Source: Acinetobacter sp. P8-3-8
Lineage (GTDB): Bacteria; Pseudomonadota; Gammaproteobacteria; Pseudomonadales; Moraxellaceae
Assembly: GCF_000214135.1 (NCBI RefSeq)
Contig: NZ_AFIE01000016.1
Coordinates: 1 to 60,636, forward strand
Length of the DNA: 60,636 bases
Direction: 5' to 3'
Positions 42,784 through 52,308 of the stretch are shown here, piece after piece. Every line of letters starts with the position of its first letter. Position 1 is the stretch's first letter. The position numbers and the translations under genes were made by a program. The notes beneath the pieces are model-generated. The model was not told the origin of the DNA, searched no databases, and worked only from the letters and a program-made list of their open reading frames with translations.

Positions 42784-44139
42784 ATGAGCCAGTTATATGC
42801 CAGCTTATTTTATCAAAAAGAGGTGACTGAAATTTTCAGTGACCAAGCTTTGGTGTCATACATGATTCAAGCTGAAGTCGCTTTGGCACAAGCTCAGGCT
42901 CAGGTCGGTGTTATTCCTGAATCAGCTGCAACAGCGATTTCTCAATCTGCACAATTTGCTATTGAGCAAATTGATTTTGATGCTTTAGCTGTTGCAACAG
43001 GATTGGCGGGGAATATTGCGATTCCGTTCGTAAAACAATTCACAGCCATTGTTAAACAACAAGATGAAGATGCTGCACGTTATGTACATTGGGGCGCAAC
43101 CAGTCAGGATATTTTAGATACTGCATGTATTTTGCAATGTCGTGCTGGATTACAACAGATTGAGTCTTTGATTCAACAATGTTATCGCACTGCATTGACT
43201 CAAGCTGAACAATATCGCTCTCAAGTCATGATTGGGCGCACATGGTTACAACAGGCTTTGCCGATTACTTTGGGACATAAGTTAGCACGTTGGGCTTCCG
43301 CATTTCACCGTGATTTAAACCGTATTGATGCAATGAAATCGCGAGTTTTTACTGCGCAATTGGGCGGTGCTGTTGGTTCATTAGCATCATTGCAAGATCA
43401 AGGAACGGTAGTAGTTCAAGCCTTTGCTGAACAATTACAGCTTTCAGTTCCAACATGCACTTGGCATGGCGAGCGTGATCGTATTGTCGAAGTTGCGAGC
43501 GTTTTGGCTATGGTAACAGGTAGTTTGGGCAAAATGGCTCGTGATTGGTCATTGATGATGCAAACTGAAATTGCAGAAGTATTTGAACCTACAGCGAAAG
43601 GTCGTGGTGGTTCATCAACCATGCCACATAAACGTAATCCTGTTGCTGCGGCATCGGTTTTAGCAGCGGCTAACCGTGTTCCAGTTCTGATGTCGAGCTT
43701 GTACCAAAGCATGGTGCAAGAGCATGAGCGTAGTCTAGGTGGATGGCATGCGGAATGGTTGGCATTGCCTGAAATTTTCCAATTATGTGCAGGTGCTTTG
43801 GAACGGACTTTGGACGTTTTACAAGGAATGCAAGTGAATGCTGAAAATATGCAACGCAATTTGGATTGTACGCAAGGCTTGATTATGGCTGAAGCAATGA
43901 TGATGGCTTTAGCTCCCCATATTGGACGTTTGCAGGCGCATCATGTGGTTGAAGTTGCATGTAAAACAGCCGTAGAAAAAAACATTCATTTAAAAGAAGT
44001 AATGACTGAGCTTGATGAAGTGCAAGCTTACTTTGATGTAAACCAAATCGAAGAAATTTTTAAACCAGCGTCTTATCTAGGCAATATTCAAGACCAGATT
44101 GATGCAGTTTTGCAGGAAGCGAAAGGAGAGGCAAAGTGA
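42784..44139 (+). CDS. pcaB: 3-carboxy-cis,cis-muconate cycloisomerase
   Basis: A 451-residue fumarase/adenylosuccinate-lyase superfamily enzyme closing carboxymuconate to the muconolactone. The superfamily signature GRGGSSTMPHKRNPVAA and the early WGATSQDILDTA are present. It overlaps pcaD by four bases (GTGA). Confidence 0.95.
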   Translation: MSQLYASLFYQKEVTEIFSDQALVSYMIQAEVALAQAQAQVGVIPESAATAISQSAQFAIEQIDFDALAVATGLAGNIAIPFVKQFTAIVKQQDEDAARYVHWGATSQDILDTACILQCRAGLQQIESLIQQCYRTALTQAEQYRSQVMIGRTWLQQALPITLGHKLARWASAFHRDLNRIDAMKSRVFTAQLGGAVGSLASLQDQGTVVVQAFAEQLQLSVPTCTWHGERDRIVEVASVLAMVTGSLGKMARDWSLMMQTEIAEVFEPTAKGRGGSSTMPHKRNPVAAASVLAAANRVPVLMSSLYQSMVQEHERSLGGWHAEWLALPEIFQLCAGALERTLDVLQGMQVNAENMQRNLDCTQGLIMAEAMMMALAPHIGRLQAHHVVEVACKTAVEKNIHLKEVMTELDEVQAYFDVNQIEEIFKPASYLGNIQDQIDAVLQEAKGEAK

Positions 44140-44924
44140 ATATCACAATGACCAATCGTCAAGGTAAAACTTTATCTGTCACCGTAAGTGGGCAGGAAAA
44201 TGCACCTGTCATTATATTTTCCAATTCATTGGGTACAGATAAAAACATGTGGCAACCACAGGTTGTTGCTCTTGAACAGCAGTTTAAAGTAGTGACTTAT
44301 GACACCCGTGGTCATGGTCAAAGTGATGTAATTGAGCATACAACTCTACAGAATCTTGCAGAAGATGTGATTGATATTCTGAACGGTTTAAACATTGAAA
44401 AAGCGCATTTTTGCGGTATTTCGATGGGAGGAATAACAGCGTTATGGTTGGGTATTTACCATGCAGATCGTTTTTTAAGTATTACCGTAGCCAATTCAGC
44501 TGCGAAAATTTGGACAACAGATGGCTGGAATACTCGTGCTGATGCCGTTATACAAAATGGTTTGGCAGATTTAGTCACAACGACGCATAGCCGTTGGTTT
44601 AGTGAGCGATTTGATTATCAACATAATGCTTTGGCACAACGCACCATCCAATCTTTAGCAGTCACACCCGCAGCAGGCTATGCAGAATCTTGTCGTGCTT
44701 TGGCGCAGGCAGATTTAACTGCTGAAATTAAAAATATTCACATTCCAACTTTAATTATTGCAGGTGCATTTGACCCTGTCACCACAGTTGCCGATGGCAT
44801 CTTTATGCAACAACAGATTCAAGGCAGTGAGCTGGTAGAGATTGAAGCATCACATCTTTCCAATATTGAACAACCTGAATTATTTAATCAGACATTTATC
44901 AAATTTGTTGAGTCTGTTCAGTAA
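44136..44924 (+). CDS. pcaD: 3-oxoadipate enol-lactonase
   Basis: A 262-residue alpha/beta hydrolase producing beta-ketoadipate from its enol-lactone. The nucleophile is in FCGISMGG, the oxyanion region in SNSLGTDKNMWQPQ, and the acid/base residues follow in GAFDPVT and EASHLSN. The GTG start overlaps the pcaB stop and follows GGAGAGG; an in-frame ATG at 44148 is the alternative. Confidence 0.93.
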   Translation: MNITMTNRQGKTLSVTVSGQENAPVIIFSNSLGTDKNMWQPQVVALEQQFKVVTYDTRGHGQSDVIEHTTLQNLAEDVIDILNGLNIEKAHFCGISMGGITALWLGIYHADRFLSITVANSAAKIWTTDGWNTRADAVIQNGLADLVTTTHSRWFSERFDYQHNALAQRTIQSLAVTPAAGYAESCRALAQADLTAEIKNIHIPTLIIAGAFDPVTTVADGIFMQQQIQGSELVEIEASHLSNIEQPELFNQTFIKFVESVQ

Positions 44925-44964
44925 CTCAGAAACGTAAAAGGACTTTAAGCCCAAGGAGGCAGGT

Positions 44965-46320
44965 ATGGCGTCTCAGGAATACACTACTCAGAAAACGAGT
45001 ATAGACGCACAGGCACTGATCAACGATGCACCGTTTAGTAAATATCAGTGGTTGATTGCAATTGTATGTTTTTTCATTGTTTTTGTTGATGGTATCGACA
45101 CGGCAGCTATGGGTTTTATCGCACCAGCCTTAGCACAGGACTGGGGAATAGACCGTTCGCAACTTGGCCCTGTGATGAGTGCTGCATTGGGTGGCATGAT
45201 CATTGGTGCTTTAGTGTCTGGCCCGACTGCAGATCGCTTTGGACGTAAGATTGTTTTAAGTGTGTCCATGCTGATTTTTGGTGGTTTTACTTTGGCGTCT
45301 GCTTATGCCACAGACTTGAATACTTTAGTGGCGTTGCGTTTTTTAACTGGGATCGGCTTAGGCGCTGCGATGCCAAATGCGACCACATTATTTTCTGAGT
45401 ATTGTCCAAAGCGCTCTCGTTCTTTGCTCGTGACTTGTATGTTCTGTGGATACAACTTGGGTATGGCAACAGGTGGTTTTATCAGTAGTTGGCTGATTCC
45501 AACTTTCGGTTGGCACAGTTTATTTCTATTGGGTGGTTGGTCACCATTAATTTTAATGGTTTTAGTGATCTTTTTCCTGCCTGAATCGTACCGTTTCCTG
45601 ATTGTAAAAGGACGTGATGGTGAAAAAGTCCGCAAAATTCTGGCACGTATTGCACCTGAAAAAGTACAGGGTGTGACTGAGTTTCATGTACCAGAAGAGC
45701 ATATCGAAGGCACAGAGAAAAAAGGCGTGTTTGGCATGCTGTTCTCTCAGAAATATGTCAAAGGTACTGTTTTACTGTGGCTCACCTATTTCATGGGTTT
45801 GGTCATGATTTATCTGCTCACCAGTTGGTTACCAACCTTAATGCGCGAAACAGGCGCAACCATGGAACGTGCTGCATTCATCGGTGGTTTATTCCAGTTT
45901 GGCGGTGTACTTAGTGCTTTATTTATTGGCTGGGCAATGGACCGTTTCAACCCGAATCGCATTATTGCAGGCTTCTACTTTGTCGCTGGGATCTTTGCTT
46001 TTGCCGTTGGTCAGAGCTTAGCAAATCCAACATTACTTGCCATCTTAGTGCTTTGCGCAGGTGTTGCAATTAATGGTGCACAGTCAGCTATGCCAGCACT
46101 GAGTGCTCGTTTTTATCCAACACAATGCCGTGCAACAGGTGTGGCATGGATGTCGGGAATCGGTCGTTTCGGTGCGGTATTTGGTGCATGGATTGGTGCA
46201 GTTTTACTGGGGAATGATTGGTCGTTTACTGCCATTTTAAGTTTGCTGTTGATTCCTGCAACCGCAGCAGCAGTGGCTATTTTTGTTAAATCACTGGTTG
46301 CACATACCGATGCAACTTAA
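44965..46320 (+). CDS. pcaK: 4-hydroxybenzoate/protocatechuate MFS transporter
   Basis: A 451-residue major facilitator of the aromatic acid:H+ symporter family, with about 12 helices. The family aspartate motif is seen in FVDGIDTAAMGFIAPAL, and GPTADRFGRK is the loop 2-3 motif. AAGGAGG precedes the ATG. It imports protocatechuate made in the periplasm by QuiB and QuiC, and 4-hydroxybenzoate. Confidence 0.94.
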   Translation: MASQEYTTQKTSIDAQALINDAPFSKYQWLIAIVCFFIVFVDGIDTAAMGFIAPALAQDWGIDRSQLGPVMSAALGGMIIGALVSGPTADRFGRKIVLSVSMLIFGGFTLASAYATDLNTLVALRFLTGIGLGAAMPNATTLFSEYCPKRSRSLLVTCMFCGYNLGMATGGFISSWLIPTFGWHSLFLLGGWSPLILMVLVIFFLPESYRFLIVKGRDGEKVRKILARIAPEKVQGVTEFHVPEEHIEGTEKKGVFGMLFSQKYVKGTVLLWLTYFMGLVMIYLLTSWLPTLMRETGATMERAAFIGGLFQFGGVLSALFIGWAMDRFNPNRIIAGFYFVAGIFAFAVGQSLANPTLLAILVLCAGVAINGAQSAMPALSARFYPTQCRATGVAWMSGIGRFGAVFGAWIGAVLLGNDWSFTAILSLLLIPATAAAVAIFVKSLVAHTDAT

Positions 46321-46334
46321 TTGAGGTTTCTCCT

Positions 46335-46781
46335 ATGAATGATGAACAACGTTATCAACAAGGTATCACCGTCCGCAGTGAAGTGCTGGGTGAAAAGCAT
46401 GTCAATCGTTCACTTGAGCACCTGAATGATTTTAATGCAGATTTCCAAAATTTTATTAGCCGTTTTGCATGGGGTGATGTGTGGTCTAGACCTGGTATGC
46501 CTCGTCACACGCGCAGTTTAGTCACCATTGCTGTTTTATTGGCATTGGGGCGTGCAGATGAATTGCGCATGCATTTACGTGCTTGTTTTAACAATGATGT
46601 CACCAAAGACGATTTAAAAGAATTGATTTTGCATTGTTCACTTTATGCGGGTTTACCTGCGGCTAATGCAGCCATGCATATGGCAGAAGAGGTTTTTGCC
46701 GAAATGGGTATAGCACCGCAACCGTTGAATGAAAAGCAATTGCAGCAAGCGCAAGCAAATCAACAGTTAAATCATGAGTAA
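46335..46781 (+). CDS. pcaC: 4-carboxymuconolactone decarboxylase
   Basis: A 148-residue single-domain CMD protein (not fused to PcaD as in some bacteria). Landmarks are RSLVTIAVLLALGRADELRM and LHCSLYAGLPAANAAMHMAE. It removes CO2 to give beta-ketoadipate enol-lactone. Confidence 0.95.
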   Translation: MNDEQRYQQGITVRSEVLGEKHVNRSLEHLNDFNADFQNFISRFAWGDVWSRPGMPRHTRSLVTIAVLLALGRADELRMHLRACFNNDVTKDDLKELILHCSLYAGLPAANAAMHMAEEVFAEMGIAPQPLNEKQLQQAQANQQLNHE

Positions 46782-46806
46782 TGGAACGAGATAGAAAGGA
46801 AGATAG

Positions 46807-47535
<729 letters not shown>

Positions 47536-47550
47536 TACAGGGAGAATAAC

Positions 47551-48180
47551 ATGAACAATTGGAATTTTCAGGAATTGCATGAAACGCCATCTCAAACAGG
47601 TGGGCCATACGTACATATTGGTTTATTACCAAAGCAAGCCAATATCGAAGTGTTTGAAAATAACTTTGATAATCAGTTAGTTCAAGACAAGACCTTAGGT
47701 GAGCGTATTCGTTTAGAAGGTCAAGTGTTTGATGGTTTAGGTTTACCCTTACGTGATGTATTGATTGAAATTTGGCAAGCTGATGCCAACGGTGTTTATC
47801 CAAGTGCTGCTGATACGCAAGGCAAGCAAGCTGACCCAAACTTTCTGGGTTGGGGACGCACAGGTGCTGACTTCGAAACAGGTTTTTGGAGTTTTAATAC
47901 TGTCAAGCCGGGCGCAGTGCCGGGACGTAAAGGTTCGACTCAAGCACCACATATTGCACTGATCATCTTTGCTCGTGGGATAAATATTGGCTTGAATACA
48001 CGTGTGTATTTTGAAGATGAAGCCGAAGCCAATGCACAAGATCCTGTATTAAAAAGTATTGAATGGGCACCTCGTCGTCAAACCTTAATTGCAAAACGTG
48101 AAGAACGTGATGGTGAAGTGGTATATCGCTTTGATATTCGTATTCAAGGTGAGAACGAAACCGTATTTTTAGATATTTAA
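47551..48180 (+). CDS. pcaG: Protocatechuate 3,4-dioxygenase alpha subunit
   Basis: A 209-residue partner of PcaH with the same fold but no iron ligands. It contributes substrate-contact residues near ETPSQTGGPYVHIGL at the N-terminus; WQADANGVYPS and PHIALIIFARG are the equivalents of the PcaH site. GGGAG precedes the ATG. Confidence 0.95.
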   Translation: MNNWNFQELHETPSQTGGPYVHIGLLPKQANIEVFENNFDNQLVQDKTLGERIRLEGQVFDGLGLPLRDVLIEIWQADANGVYPSAADTQGKQADPNFLGWGRTGADFETGFWSFNTVKPGAVPGRKGSTQAPHIALIIFARGINIGLNTRVYFEDEAEANAQDPVLKSIEWAPRRQTLIAKREERDGEVVYRFDIRIQGENETVFLDI

Positions 48181-48351
48181 ACGCGGTATTGAAGCATTGG
48201 AAATAAGGAATTGCGGTCACTGAATTGATCGCATTCTGAACCCAATGATTTAGTTAAGTTACGGCAATCTCGTTGTTTATTTTATGACTCTTTATGTGGT
48301 TGCACGCAATTTTTATATTTCGCAACCCTCTTGAAAATACAAGGAAATGTA

Positions 48352-49212
48352 ATGTTTATGATAAAAAAATTAGTGATGCAAATTTGCATCAGCACGGCTG
48401 TATTTGCCACACTCCCATCTGCATTTGCAGCAGAATCAGTGTCGCATACCACACAGCATTATATGGTCAAAAACCTCAATATTGGTGATTTACCTGTAAA
48501 AACTATTGTACCGATTACTGCAAAAACAGCAGAGCAGGCGATTGCTCAGGCGCAAGTCATTGCCAGCAATTCAAATGCAGATGTTGCTGAGTTTCGCATC
48601 GACTTACTTGAGTTCGCTGCCGACACTAAAAAAGTGATTGCACTTGGTCAGCAACTGAATCAAATTCTGAAAGATAAACCGCTAATCGCCACCATTCGTA
48701 CTCACAATGAAGGTGGAAAAATGACGATTACAGATCAAGCATATTTAAAAACATATAGCGATTATTTAAAAAAACCGTTTATGCAATTGCTGGACATCGA
48801 AATGTTTCGTGATCCAACAGTAGTGAAGCAATTGACTGAACTGGCACATAAAAATCATGTTTTAGTGATTATGTCGAATCATGATTTTGCTAAAACACCT
48901 GAGCAAAAAGAAATTGAAAGCCGTCTACTCAAGCAAGACCAAATGGGAGCAGATATTCTCAAAATCGCAGTAATGCCTCAGTCAAAACAAGATGTATTCA
49001 CACTGATGAATGCGACTTTGGCAGTCAGTCAGCAGAGCAAAAAACCATTACTCACTATGTCAATGGGACAGTTAGGCACTATTTCACGGATTGCAACTGC
49101 CAATATGGGCGGTAGTTTGAGCTTTGGCATGATTGGTGAAGCTTCTGCACCCGGTCAAATTGATGTAACACAGTTAAAACAGTTGCTGAAAACTGTACAA
49201 CCCACGCCTTAA
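48352..49212 (+). CDS. quiB: Periplasmic 3-dehydroquinate dehydratase (type I)
   Basis: A 286-residue catabolic dehydroquinase with a signal peptide (cleavage near AFA/AES). The type I fold shows EFRIDLLEF, the histidine in MSNHDF and the Schiff-base lysine in ILKIAVMP. A longer frame begins at 48331, but AAGGA lies six bases before the ATG at 48352. It converts dehydroquinate to dehydroshikimate. Confidence 0.93.
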   Translation: MFMIKKLVMQICISTAVFATLPSAFAAESVSHTTQHYMVKNLNIGDLPVKTIVPITAKTAEQAIAQAQVIASNSNADVAEFRIDLLEFAADTKKVIALGQQLNQILKDKPLIATIRTHNEGGKMTITDQAYLKTYSDYLKKPFMQLLDIEMFRDPTVVKQLTELAHKNHVLVIMSNHDFAKTPEQKEIESRLLKQDQMGADILKIAVMPQSKQDVFTLMNATLAVSQQSKKPLLTMSMGQLGTISRIATANMGGSLSFGMIGEASAPGQIDVTQLKQLLKTVQPTP

Positions 49213-49239
49213 GTGTTCAGGATAGAGAAGGATTTAAAT

Positions 49240-50700
49240 ATGAAATCATCAACTTTACGTTTGACCACATTGGTTTTGAGTTTAGCTGTATCAGGTTTAG
49301 CCAGTGCAGAAACCTACGTGGTAGACCGTTATCAAGACGATACAGCGAAAGGTTCATTACGTTGGGCAATTGAACAATCAAATGCCAATGCAACACAACA
49401 AAATGAAATTCAAATTCAAGCGGTGGGTAAAGCACCTTATACGATTAAGCTGAATCAACCTCTACCGCCAATCAAATCTTCTGTGAAGATCATCGGGACA
49501 CAATGGGATAAAACAGGTGAATTTATTGCCATTGATGGTTCTAATTATATTAAAGGCGAGGGTGCTAAAGCATGTCCGGGAGCAAATACTGAACAATATG
49601 GTACCAATGTCCGTACCATGACCTTACCCGGTTTGGTTCTGCAAGATGTGAATGGTGTGACCTTGCAAGGTTTAGATATCCATCGTTTCTGTATTGGTGT
49701 CTTGATCAATCGTGCGAGCAATAACTTGATTCAACACAACCGCATCAGTAATAACTATGGTGGTTCAGGGGTGATGCTGACAGGTGATGATGGTAAGGGT
49801 AATCCGACTTCAACCACCACCAATAACAACAAAGTTTTAAATAATCTGTTTGTTGATAATGGTGATGGCTTAGAGCTCACCCGTGGTGCGGCATTTAACC
49901 TTGTTGCCAATAACCTATTTACTTCGACCAAAGCCAATCCAGAACCTTCGCAAGGGATTGAAATTTTGTGGGGGAATGATAATGCAGTGATTGGTAATAA
50001 GTTTGAAAACTATTCTGATGGTTTACAAATTAACTGGGGCAAACGTAATTACATTGCGTACAACGAACTTACAAACAATTCTATTGGTTTTAATTTAACC
50101 GGTGATGGTAATATTTTTGACAGTAATAAAGTCCATGCAAATCGACTAGGTATTGCTATTCGTTCAGAAAAAGATGCCAATGCACGAACGACATTAACCA
50201 AAAACTTAATTTGGAATAATGGTAAAGATATCAAGCGTTGTGAGGCAGGCGGTTCTTGCGTACCGAATCAACGTTTAGGAGCAATTGTCTTTGCTGTACC
50301 TGCGCTTGAACATGCAGGCTTTGTTGGTTCTCGTGGTGGTGGTGTGGTGATTGAAGAAGCGAAGCTACAAAAAACTTGCACTCAGCCTAATGAGCAAGGT
50401 TGTAATGCCATGCCAAATCAAAACATTCAGGCACCTCGTTTAAGTTACAGCAAAGGTGTAGTGACTGCGCAATTGCAGGCACAACCGAATCAACGCTATC
50501 AAATTGAATATTTTGGCAATCATCAAGCCAAGACTCAGGAAGCTGAACAATATTTAGGTACACAAGTCGTGATGACTGATGCAGATGGTAAAGCGCAAAC
50601 CAGTTGGAAAGCAGTGAGCGGCTATGCCAGTGTAACTGCCAATATAACCGACCATTTAGGTGCAACTTCTGAGCTAAGCTCAGCCGTTGCTGTTCGATAA
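49240..50700 (+). CDS. quiC: Periplasmic 3-dehydroshikimate dehydratase
   Basis: A 486-residue protein with a signal peptide (SGLASA/ETYVV) and a right-handed parallel beta-helix: repeated segments such as NLIQHNRISNNYGG, NKVLNNLFVDNGDG and NYIAYNELTNNSIG. It makes protocatechuate from dehydroshikimate. This Acinetobacter form is unrelated in fold to TIM-barrel dehydroshikimate dehydratases. GAAGGA precedes the ATG at 49240; an in-frame GTG lies at 49213. Confidence 0.9.
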   Translation: MKSSTLRLTTLVLSLAVSGLASAETYVVDRYQDDTAKGSLRWAIEQSNANATQQNEIQIQAVGKAPYTIKLNQPLPPIKSSVKIIGTQWDKTGEFIAIDGSNYIKGEGAKACPGANTEQYGTNVRTMTLPGLVLQDVNGVTLQGLDIHRFCIGVLINRASNNLIQHNRISNNYGGSGVMLTGDDGKGNPTSTTTNNNKVLNNLFVDNGDGLELTRGAAFNLVANNLFTSTKANPEPSQGIEILWGNDNAVIGNKFENYSDGLQINWGKRNYIAYNELTNNSIGFNLTGDGNIFDSNKVHANRLGIAIRSEKDANARTTLTKNLIWNNGKDIKRCEAGGSCVPNQRLGAIVFAVPALEHAGFVGSRGGGVVIEEAKLQKTCTQPNEQGCNAMPNQNIQAPRLSYSKGVVTAQLQAQPNQRYQIEYFGNHQAKTQEAEQYLGTQVVMTDADGKAQTSWKAVSGYASVTANITDHLGATSELSSAVAVR

Positions 50701-50773
50701 TTGTCAGTTGAAGAATGACCATAGGAAAAGCTCCGTTGCTGTGAGCTTTTCCAAAACAAGAAGGATATGCGTG

Positions 50774-52093
50774 ATGCAAAACATTTTAAAACTTGGCACA
50801 TTATCTTTAGCTGTTTTATCGAGCCAGTTTGCTTCAGCCAATGAGTTTTGGTCAGCAGACCGTCAATGGCTACTTGGTGATTGGGACGGAGAACGTACTC
50901 AGTTAGAACAAAAGGGTTATAAGTTTACGGCTTCAATAATGAGCGAGGCAGCGACCAATTTGTCAGGAGGTTATAACGATGACAATACATTCGAAAACGC
51001 AGCTCAGTTAACGTTAGGTGCAAATTTTGATTTAAATAAAATTGCAGGTTGGGAAGACACTACAGCGGCAATTATGATCACCAAACGTGATGGGAATGCC
51101 TTGAGTCTGGAACGTATAAAAGACCCTCGTAGCAGTGCTTTAGGAAATACGCAGGAAATATATGGGCGTGGCAAAATTTGGCGTTTAACTCAGGCATGGA
51201 TCAAAACAGGATTTGATGACAATCGTGTCCAATTTAAGATTGGTCGTATGGGCATGTCAGATGACTTTAACAGTTCACAATGTGAATTTCAGAACTTACT
51301 ACTTTGTGGCGGTCAACTAGGAAAATCTATCGGCTCAATTTGGTACAACTGGCCTGTAAGTTTGTGGGGCACCAATGTTAAATATCAATTTGCACCCGAC
51401 TGGTCATTCGGTTTAGGCGTGTATGAAGTTAATCCTGACAATGTTAAAACTGAATCAAACAGTGATGGTTTTAATCTGGACATGAATAATGTTCAAGGGG
51501 TGACCATTCCTGTTGAATTAGCTTGGAAGCCAAAACTAGCAGCATTTAATGATCTACCTGGTGAATATAAAGTTGGCGCGTTGTATTCAAATGCAGAAGC
51601 CAATGATATTAAAACCGCAGGTAAAGTTCATGATGGAAAACATAGTTTTTGGTTGAATGCACAACAACAACTGACTCAACAAGGGGCAGACCCAAAACGT
51701 GGTTTATATGTCAGTTTTAACGGTGTGATCAATGATAAAGCCACCACGATGGTCGAAAGTACGCAGCAATTAGCACTATGGTACAAAGGGCCTTTCGACA
51801 GCCGCCCGAATGATTCAGTCGGCTTCGGTTTAGCTAATTATGTAGTCAATGACCGAGCAAAAGATCGTCAAATTGCGAGTAACGAAGCGAATGGTTATTA
51901 CAGTTACGATGCTTTTGCCAATGACTATATTCCCATTCAACGAGATGAATTGAACGTCGAATTAAATTATACCTATCAATGGTCTCCAGCAGTCATGCTT
52001 AGACCCAATCTGCAATATGTTTATCAACCTGCTGGTGTGAAAGAAGTAGATGATGCATGGGTGGCAGGTTTAACCATGAAAGTTAATTTTTAA
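50774..52093 (+). CDS. quiX: OprB-like outer-membrane porin
   Basis: A 439-residue predicted beta-barrel with a signal peptide (SQFASA/NEF) and a terminal phenylalanine (LTMKVNF). It resembles carbohydrate-selective porins (WLLGDWDGERTQLEQKGY start). AAGGATATG precedes the ATG at 50774; longer readings are not favoured. Between quiC and quiA it probably admits quinate or shikimate to the periplasm (inference). Confidence 0.88.
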   Translation: MQNILKLGTLSLAVLSSQFASANEFWSADRQWLLGDWDGERTQLEQKGYKFTASIMSEAATNLSGGYNDDNTFENAAQLTLGANFDLNKIAGWEDTTAAIMITKRDGNALSLERIKDPRSSALGNTQEIYGRGKIWRLTQAWIKTGFDDNRVQFKIGRMGMSDDFNSSQCEFQNLLLCGGQLGKSIGSIWYNWPVSLWGTNVKYQFAPDWSFGLGVYEVNPDNVKTESNSDGFNLDMNNVQGVTIPVELAWKPKLAAFNDLPGEYKVGALYSNAEANDIKTAGKVHDGKHSFWLNAQQQLTQQGADPKRGLYVSFNGVINDKATTMVESTQQLALWYKGPFDSRPNDSVGFGLANYVVNDRAKDRQIASNEANGYYSYDAFANDYIPIQRDELNVELNYTYQWSPAVMLRPNLQYVYQPAGVKEVDDAWVAGLTMKVNF

Positions 52094-52308
52094 TTGCATA
52101 ATGATTTGAATGTGATTAAAAAATAGTCAATTATGTAACTGTGTTTATTTTTAAATTATTAATTTCTACGTTATTAGTTTTGCGTTATTCGTTAGTAAGT
52201 TGTTAATGAAAGTTGGCTGTACAGTGAAATGTTTTTATGTAATTGAAAATAATGATTAAAAATGCAAGTGGTTAATCGTTTTAGTTCACAATACTAGGAG
52301 TAAGATGT